DNA of 38,092 bases from Oscillospiraceae bacterium (GTDB lineage: Bacteria > Bacillota > Clostridia > Oscillospirales > Oscillospiraceae), in NCBI GenBank assembly GCA_022797115.1, contig JAAWKB010000012.1, positions 1 to 38,092 on the forward strand, read 5' to 3'. The notes below the pieces were generated by a model. The model worked only from the letters and a program-made list of their open reading frames with translations. It searched no databases and was not told where the DNA came from. The position numbers and the translations under genes are program-made. Numbering within the stretch: position 1 is the stretch's first letter; each line of letters starts with the position of its first letter. Of the stretch, positions 33,403 to 38,092 are shown one piece after another.

Positions 33403-34167
33403 ATGAATATGTCCTTTTACAGCGCTGCGGTAGGCGCATATCAGCAGAACCTGCGCATGGGCGTTCAGGCGAACAACATCGCCAACGTCAATACCCAGGG
33501 GTTCCGGGCGGAAAAGGCGGCTTTCGGTGAGCTGATGAACCGGAATGTCACCGGCATCGACAACGAGCAGCTGCCCAAGGGCACGGGCACCCGGATGATT
33601 CAGGCTACGGTGGATTTCGGTACCAACGGCTACATGGACACCGGCCGCAGGTTTGATTATGCCATCAACGGCGACGGCTTCTTCGCCCTGTACGACATCG
33701 CTAAGCAGGAGATCTCCTACACCCGGGACGGCTCCTTCATGATGGCCCAGTTTTGGATCGCCCCGGAAGAGGGGGCGGAGCCGGGGGAGGACGGGGAGGA
33801 ACCCCAGCTCACCTCCGAGTGGCGGCTGAGCGACAACGAGGGCCGGTGTGTGCTGGACCCGGAGGGGAACTTTATCGTCATTGACCCGGAGAACAAGGAC
33901 GCGCCGCTGGACATTGGCGTGTTTGACTTTGCGATCCACGAGGGGATGCTGCACGCTGACAGCTCCCGTTTCCTGGCCACGGAGCGCAATGGGGAGCTGT
34001 ATCTGGGCACCGGCGAGGTCAAGCACGGCCTGCTGGAGATGAGCAATGTTGATCTGACCCAGGAGTTCATCAAGGTCATTGAGTCTCAGCGCGCTTTCGG
34101 CTATGCGCTGAAAATGATGCAGACATCAGATGAGATTGAGACAACAATTAATGGTCTAAGAGGCTGA
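33403..34167 (+). CDS. flgG: Distal rod protein (FlgG/FlhP-like)
   Basis: The second rod paralogue, 254 residues, has MSFYSAAVGAYQQNLRMGVQ followed by ANNIANVNTQGFRAEK, then FDYAINGDGFFALYDI near residue 85 and the C-terminal MSNVDLTQEFIKVIESQRAF. An acidic Glu/Gly-rich insert at about 120-137 is unusual for the family. With its partner it should build the distal rod; which of the two is strictly FlgG cannot be decided from sequence alone. The SD site is AGAAAGG, about 12 nt upstream. A TATAAT sequence (33375-33380) lies ahead but without a good -35. Confidence 0.87.
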   Translation: MNMSFYSAAVGAYQQNLRMGVQANNIANVNTQGFRAEKAAFGELMNRNVTGIDNEQLPKGTGTRMIQATVDFGTNGYMDTGRRFDYAINGDGFFALYDIAKQEISYTRDGSFMMAQFWIAPEEGAEPGEDGEEPQLTSEWRLSDNEGRCVLDPEGNFIVIDPENKDAPLDIGVFDFAIHEGMLHADSSRFLATERNGELYLGTGEVKHGLLEMSNVDLTQEFIKVIESQRAFGYALKMMQTSDEIETTINGLRG

Positions 34168-34182
34168 TCGGAGGGGTAAACT

Positions 34183-34806
34183 ATGGCAATTAAGAGCTTT
34201 GACCAGCTGAGCTCCCTGGAGATTGACACACTCCGGGAGATCGGCAGCATTGGCACTGGCAATGCCGCTACGGCCCTCAGCCAGATGCTGGGCCGGGAGG
34301 TGCGCATCACCCTGCCGGAGGTGCGCATTATGGGGTATAACGAGGCCATCGAGTGGATTGGCGGCCCGGAGCAGGTGACTGCTGGCGTCCTGGTGGGCAT
34401 GGGCGGCCAGATGAACGGCATCATGCTCTCTGTGCAGCAGATAGGCTTTGTCAACATGGTGCTCGAGCATATGATGAATATGTCGATTACCAGCTATGAC
34501 CAGCTTGACGAGCTGGGCCGGTCCACCCTGGTGGAGGTGGGGAATATCATGATCTCCACCTTTATCAACGCGTTCTCCGGCCTTTCGGATATCTCAGTGA
34601 ACCTGACCGTACCGGCATTCGCCGTGGACATGCAGGGGGCGATCCTGTCTGTCCCGATGGCGGAGTATGGTGGAATGAGCGACTATCTGATGACTATTGG
34701 CGGGAATTTTGTGTGCGAGAACCAGGAGGTCCCCTGCCGCCTGCTGCTCTCGCCGGACATCCGCTCCCTGAATTTCCTGCTGAAGAAACTAGGCGTTACA
34801 GAATGA
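34183..34806 (+). CDS. cheC: CheY-P phosphatase CheC
   Basis: CheC dephosphorylates CheY-P and regulates CheD. The 207-residue protein has two CheC sites. The first reads REIGSIGTGNAATALSQML with Glu19, but Ser22 stands where the family has Asn. The second, VEVGNIMISTFINAF, keeps Glu118 and Asn121. Activity is therefore likely centred on the second site, which is inference. The ribosome site is GGAGGGG. It overlaps cheD by an ATGA, the classic CheC-CheD arrangement. Confidence 0.93.
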   Translation: MAIKSFDQLSSLEIDTLREIGSIGTGNAATALSQMLGREVRITLPEVRIMGYNEAIEWIGGPEQVTAGVLVGMGGQMNGIMLSVQQIGFVNMVLEHMMNMSITSYDQLDELGRSTLVEVGNIMISTFINAFSGLSDISVNLTVPAFAVDMQGAILSVPMAEYGGMSDYLMTIGGNFVCENQEVPCRLLLSPDIRSLNFLLKKLGVTE

Positions 34807-35282
34807 GCGAGAAGATCACAGTCGGGATTGCGGACATGAAAATCGCCAAAGGGTCTGGCATCCTGATTACCTACGCCCTTGGGTCCTGCATCGGTCTGTG
34901 TTTCCATGATCCTATGACGCATATCGGGGCGCTGCTCCACGTTATGCTGCCCCTGAACCTGGAGACGGGCCGGAAAAACCCAATGAAGTACGCAGATACC
35001 GGGATTCGGGAAACTCTGCGCCAGATGGAGGCGATGGGGGCCTCCAGAAAGAGGATTACGGTAAAAATCGCCGGCGGGGCCAAGATGTTCGAGGTCACAG
35101 GCGGCAATCTGGGCAACATCGGCCAGCGGAATATTGAGAGCGTTCACACGGTTCTGCGCAAAGAGGGAATCCGCCTCATGGCAGAGGACGTGGGCGGCAC
35201 GGTGGCCCGCACCCTGCTATTTGACGTGGTCAGCGGCCAGGGCTGCATCCGGTCCTACGGCAGGCAGGACGTCCTGTTCTGA
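34803..35282 (+). CDS. cheD: Chemoreceptor glutamine deamidase CheD
   Basis: CheD deamidates glutamines on chemoreceptors and is controlled by CheC. The 159 residues hold the catalytic set typical of the family: Thr23, Cys29 in YALGSCIGLCFHD and His46 in IGALLHVMLP. The later signature KIAGGAKMFEV is also present. The start overlaps the cheC stop (ATGA), so the two are translationally coupled. The receptors it acts on are not in the window. Confidence 0.95.
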   Translation: MSEKITVGIADMKIAKGSGILITYALGSCIGLCFHDPMTHIGALLHVMLPLNLETGRKNPMKYADTGIRETLRQMEAMGASRKRITVKIAGGAKMFEVTGGNLGNIGQRNIESVHTVLRKEGIRLMAEDVGGTVARTLLFDVVSGQGCIRSYGRQDVLF

Positions 35283-35328
35283 CCTGGCGGCAAAGAGGGA
35301 AATTTTATTGTAGATAGGAGTGTTAATC

Positions 35329-36270
35329 ATGGCTGAGATGCACAAGGAGAAGATCCTGTTGGAGTCTGGGACCAACGAGATTGAAATCATGGAGTTCACC
35401 ATCGGCGGGAACCTGTACGGCATCAATGTGGCAAAGGTCAGGGAGATCATGATCTCTGCGCCGGTCAAGCCCATGCCCCATGCCCATCCGGCGGTGGAAG
35501 GGATCTTCAAGCCCCGGGACACCGTGCTGACGGTGGTGGACCTGCCGAAATACCTCAACGGTGTGGAGAGCGAGAAGGGGCCCAAGGATATTTTTATCAT
35601 CACCAATTTCAACAAGATGTTCATCGCTTTCCGTGTCCACAGCGTGGTGCGCATCAGCCGGATCTCCTGGACGGATATCCAGAAGCCCGACAAGACGGTC
35701 TCCGGCGGCGCGGACGGCGTGGCCACCGGTATCGCCCAGTGCGGCGAGGACCTGGTCAGTATTCTGGATTTTGAGCGTATTGTGGCGGAGATCGCCCCGG
35801 AGACCTCCATCCAGATCGAAGAGATTGACAGCCTTGGCCCCCGCAGCCGCAATGACCGGCCGATCTGGGTGGCAGAGGACTCCGTGCTGCTCTCGAAGAT
35901 GATCGAGAGCTCCCTGAAGAAGGCGGGGTATGTCAATTTGCAGATGTATTCCAATGGCCGGGAGCTGTGGGAAGCACTCTCCGCCCTGCCGGCTGTAGAG
36001 GATCTGTCCAGCCGGGTAGCGCTGATTATCACAGATATTGAGATGCCCCAGATGGACGGCCACCGGCTGACCAAGCTGGTCAAGGACAGCGCACGTTTTC
36101 AGAAAATTCCGCTGATTATTTTTTCCTCCCTTATCAGTGATGAGATGCGGATCAAGGGCCGGGAGCTGGGAGCTGACGAGCAGCTGACCAAGCCGGAGAT
36201 CGGGCATCTGGTGGATGTGATGGATCATCTGCTGGTAAAGGCGGATCAGGCGGCGCAGGCCGCCAAGTAG
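35329..36270 (+). CDS. cheV: Chemotaxis coupling protein CheV
   Basis: CheV combines a CheW-like coupling domain (about 15-170, with EFTIGGNLYGINVAKVREI and the CheW-type HPAVEGIFKPRDTVLTVVDL) with a C-terminal receiver domain (about 180-310). The receiver has the acidic pair in WVAEDSV and phosphoacceptor Asp236 in IITDIEMPQMDG. Phosphorylation is thought to adjust receptor-kinase coupling. The start at 35329 follows TAGGAG by 8 nt; a GTG three codons earlier lies on that site. It lies in the cheC-cheD-cheV adaptation block. Confidence 0.94.
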   Translation: MAEMHKEKILLESGTNEIEIMEFTIGGNLYGINVAKVREIMISAPVKPMPHAHPAVEGIFKPRDTVLTVVDLPKYLNGVESEKGPKDIFIITNFNKMFIAFRVHSVVRISRISWTDIQKPDKTVSGGADGVATGIAQCGEDLVSILDFERIVAEIAPETSIQIEEIDSLGPRSRNDRPIWVAEDSVLLSKMIESSLKKAGYVNLQMYSNGRELWEALSALPAVEDLSSRVALIITDIEMPQMDGHRLTKLVKDSARFQKIPLIIFSSLISDEMRIKGRELGADEQLTKPEIGHLVDVMDHLLVKADQAAQAAK

Positions 36271-36286
36271 GAGAAGGAGGGGTATG

Positions 36287-37579
36287 ATGGCGAATCAAAA
36301 CGCAGGCAGGTACGTTGTCCGGCAGCCAATCAAGGATCTGCATGGCAAGGTGCTGGGCTATGAAATCCGCTACGATGGGGAAGACAGCGCCTATGACAAC
36401 GGGGAAAAGGGCAATCAGGACCATGCGGTGGCGGGCGCTGTCTATAACTTCCTTACCCAGAATACAGACAGGGCGTTCAGAGGAGCGACCCATTTCATGA
36501 ATTTTACGGTCAACCTCCTGATGAAGCAGACGCCAAAGCTCTTCAACCCCAGTGACCTGGTCATCCAAGTGGATGACAATGTAATTATCCATCCCCTGGC
36601 CATGCGCTTTGTGGAGCGGTACTCCAAAGAGGGGTACAAGGTGGCGGTCAATGAGTTCCAGTTTTCCCCGCGGTATATCTCTATCCTTGACCGCTTTGAT
36701 TATATTATGATCAACTTCCGCTCCACCAAGGACTCCAGCATCCGCGCGATTGTGGAGCTGGCCCACAGCATGGGCAAACGCTGTGTCGCCACAGGGATCG
36801 ACGACGAAACCCTCTACCAGAAGGCGTTCATCATGGAGGTGGACGCGATGGAGGGCCGCTATGTGGCGGAGCAGATGTTCACCGCCGTCCACTCCAGCAG
36901 CTACCTCCAGAGCAACTTCTTCCGCCTGATGGTGGCGATCACCCAGGATGAGCCGTCGGTGGACGAAATCGAGCAGATTATCTCCATGGATGCGACGCTC
37001 ACCTACAGCTTGCTGAAGATTGTCAACTCCGCTTATTTTGCCCTGCGCAACCGGGCTACTGAGGTTCATCAGGCCATTGTGATCCTAGGACTGGGGCAGC
37101 TGCGCCAGTGGATCTATCTGATGGGCACGGATAACTCCGAGGAGGAGATGGATGAGAGCCAGCAGGAGCTGCTCAAGCTCTCCTTCATCCGCGCAACCTT
37201 CGCCAGTGAGCTGATGAAGTTTGCCAAGAAGATGCCCATTGGCCGCAACGATGCCTATCTGCTGGGCATGTTCTCAACGTTGAACCATTTGATTGCCGCC
37301 CCGATGGAGGAGATCCTGGCGGAGATCCCTATTGCTGAACCAGTCAAAAAGGCCCTGCTCCATCACGAGGGCCGCTGCGGCCTGCTGTATGACTTGGTTC
37401 TCGGCTATGAGCGGGCGGACTGGTCCGTGATCGGCAGCCTGGCAGAGGAGCTGAATATCCCTGTTGATCAGCTGACAGACACCTATTTCCGGTGCCTGGA
37501 GGAAGTGAACACCATCTGGCAGCAGCTGATGGAGGTAAACAATGCCCCGGCTCCCGCCCCAGCGGAAAGCAAGGGATAA
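36287..37579 (+). CDS. Degenerate EAL plus HDOD protein
   Basis: The 430-residue protein has an EAL-like N-terminal half (about 1-215) and an HDOD half (about 220-405, with AITQDEPSVDEIEQIISMDA, LLKIVNSAYFALRN and AIVILGLGQLRQWIYL). The layout is that of YuxH/CdgJ-type regulators. The EAL active-site residues are missing: the EAL triad region reads LGYEIRYDG, and the metal-binding DDFG-type motif reads NEFQ. It is therefore probably not a c-di-GMP phosphodiesterase but a signalling scaffold, which is inference. Start: ATG 36287 is 6 nt after AAGGAGG; ATG 36284 is also possible. It is the last gene of the operon. Confidence 0.88.
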   Translation: MANQNAGRYVVRQPIKDLHGKVLGYEIRYDGEDSAYDNGEKGNQDHAVAGAVYNFLTQNTDRAFRGATHFMNFTVNLLMKQTPKLFNPSDLVIQVDDNVIIHPLAMRFVERYSKEGYKVAVNEFQFSPRYISILDRFDYIMINFRSTKDSSIRAIVELAHSMGKRCVATGIDDETLYQKAFIMEVDAMEGRYVAEQMFTAVHSSSYLQSNFFRLMVAITQDEPSVDEIEQIISMDATLTYSLLKIVNSAYFALRNRATEVHQAIVILGLGQLRQWIYLMGTDNSEEEMDESQQELLKLSFIRATFASELMKFAKKMPIGRNDAYLLGMFSTLNHLIAAPMEEILAEIPIAEPVKKALLHHEGRCGLLYDLVLGYERADWSVIGSLAEELNIPVDQLTDTYFRCLEEVNTIWQQLMEVNNAPAPAPAESKG

Positions 37580-37606
37580 AAGCAGGGTTTACATGCATTG
37601 AATTAG

Positions 37607-37650
37607 AACCCCGGCCAGCCTTATTTGTAAAAGGCTGGCCGGGGTTTCTG
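37607..37650. terminator. Strong bidirectional terminator
   Basis: A perfect 16-bp stem pairs 37607-37622 with 37631-37646 around an 8-nt loop (ATTTGTAA), followed by TCTGCTT. It lies 27 nt after the last plus-strand gene and 36 nt from the stop of the convergent minus-strand gene, so it probably ends transcription from both sides. Confidence 0.85.
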
Positions 37651-37686
37651 CTTGATGGGTTATAGGATACATGATACGGGAAACAA

Positions 37687-38092
37687 TTACAGCATAAATT
37701 TTTGATTGTGCCGCGGATTGTCCATGACGACCTTGCAGGAGCGGGTGAGCTGGGCAAACACCGTGCTGTTAAAGCGGCTCTCATATACGGTGAGCATACC
37801 ATGGGCCTCGGAGCGGGGCACCACAACATATGATGGCTGGAGGTTGGTCAACGTCAGCGCCTTGACATCGGCTATGCAGCGAGGGCAGGTACATAGGCCA
37901 AACATGCTGATATATCGGGGGGCTTTCAGCTCCACCAGGTACTCCATTACGTTGATAATTTGGAGCTCCTCCGGGTCAGGCTGGGGTTCCGGCGCGGCGG
38001 GCTGCGGAGCAGGAGCAGGCTCCGGCTTGGGGGAGGGAGCAGGTTCACTTTCCGGGATACCACCCGCCAGCATCCGCTCGATGTCCTCCTGG
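37687..38092 (-). CDS. ComFB-domain protein with CheY-P-binding-like N-terminus (partial)
   Basis: The gene runs off the right edge; at least 134 residues are visible. Reading from the edge: QEDIERMLAGG, then a Pro/Ala/Glu-rich linker of about 30 residues, then a ComFB domain with INVMEYLVELKAPRYI, the zinc-type CTCPRC cluster and ADVKALTLTNLQPSYVV. A further cysteine follows in RSCKVVM. ComFB proteins are linked to competence and motility and have been reported as cyclic-dinucleotide receptors. The first 11 residues closely match the CheY-P-binding motif of FliY (QEEIERLLAGG) in this window. An internal ATG at 38071-38073 is not a credible start, since it lies inside this motif. Confidence 0.85.
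   Translation of the reverse strand, partial: QEDIERMLAGGIPESEPAPSPKPEPAPAPQPAAPEPQPDPEELQIINVMEYLVELKAPRYISMFGLCTCPRCIADVKALTLTNLQPSYVVVPRSEAHGMLTVYESRFNSTVFAQLTRSCKVVMDNPRHNQKFML

Noticed and set aside
1-38092. tRNA, rRNA, CRISPR arrays, insertion sequences or prophage genes
   Set aside because: None was seen: no transposase or integrase frames, no regular spaced repeats and no cloverleaf-like stretches in the gaps.

Overview
This window is almost entirely a flagellum and chemotaxis locus from a GC-rich Gram-positive anaerobe. The gene set is that of Firmicutes: FliY with CheC-like and FliN domains, the FliW-CsrA pair, a YviE-like protein, FlbD/SwrD, the CheC/CheD/CheV adaptation genes, and sigma-28 encoded after flhA. 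Shine-Dalgarno sites are strong AGGAGG types. High GC together with this gene order suggests a motile member of the Clostridia, probably the Oscillospiraceae group (relatives of Flavonifractor, Intestinimonas or Lawsonibacter). The family assignment is inference from general features only.

Layout. (1) 1-2782, minus strand: a radC-uvrB pair, with a good sigma-A promoter and a possible LexA box upstream of radC. (2) 3079-9181, plus strand: a late flagellar operon flgM-flgN-flgK-flgL-yviE-fliW-csrA, preceded by a sigma-28-like promoter and closed by a strong hairpin. (3) 9425-37579, plus strand: a sigma-A promoter followed by about 28 kb of co-directional genes, flgB-flgC-fliE-fliF-fliG-fliH-fliI-fliJ-[unknown 342-aa gene]-fliK-flgD-[TIGR02530-type gene]-flgE-flbD-motA-motB-fliM-fliY-cheY-fliO-fliP-fliQ-fliR-flhB-flhA-fliA-flgF-flgG-cheC-cheD-cheV-[degenerate EAL-HDOD gene]. 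It ends at a bidirectional terminator (37607-37650). (4) A convergent minus-strand ComFB-domain gene runs off the right edge.

How it works together. Region 3 encodes the rod, MS ring, switch, export gate, ATPase complex, hook, stator and the sigma factor FliA. FlgM (region 2) is the expected anti-sigma factor for FliA. FlgN is the chaperone of the junction proteins FlgK and FlgL, and FliW-CsrA provides post-transcriptional control of flagellin. CheY acts on FliM and FliY, and CheC, CheD and CheV tune the signal. Flagellin, FliD, FliS, FliL, FlhF, FlhG and CheA/W/B/R are not in the window.

Most unusual points. The ComFB-domain protein at the right edge begins, after a truncated start, with a peptide nearly identical to the CheY-P-binding motif of FliM and FliY, followed by a proline-rich linker. 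In FliY itself that motif has moved into the middle of the protein. An unrecognised gene sits between fliJ and fliK. FlgK is oversized and carries a tandemly repeated module, part of which is shared with FlgE. A duplicated leader element precedes motA and flhA, and at motA it can form two mutually exclusive stems. GC-rich hairpins recur in the few real gaps of the long operon.
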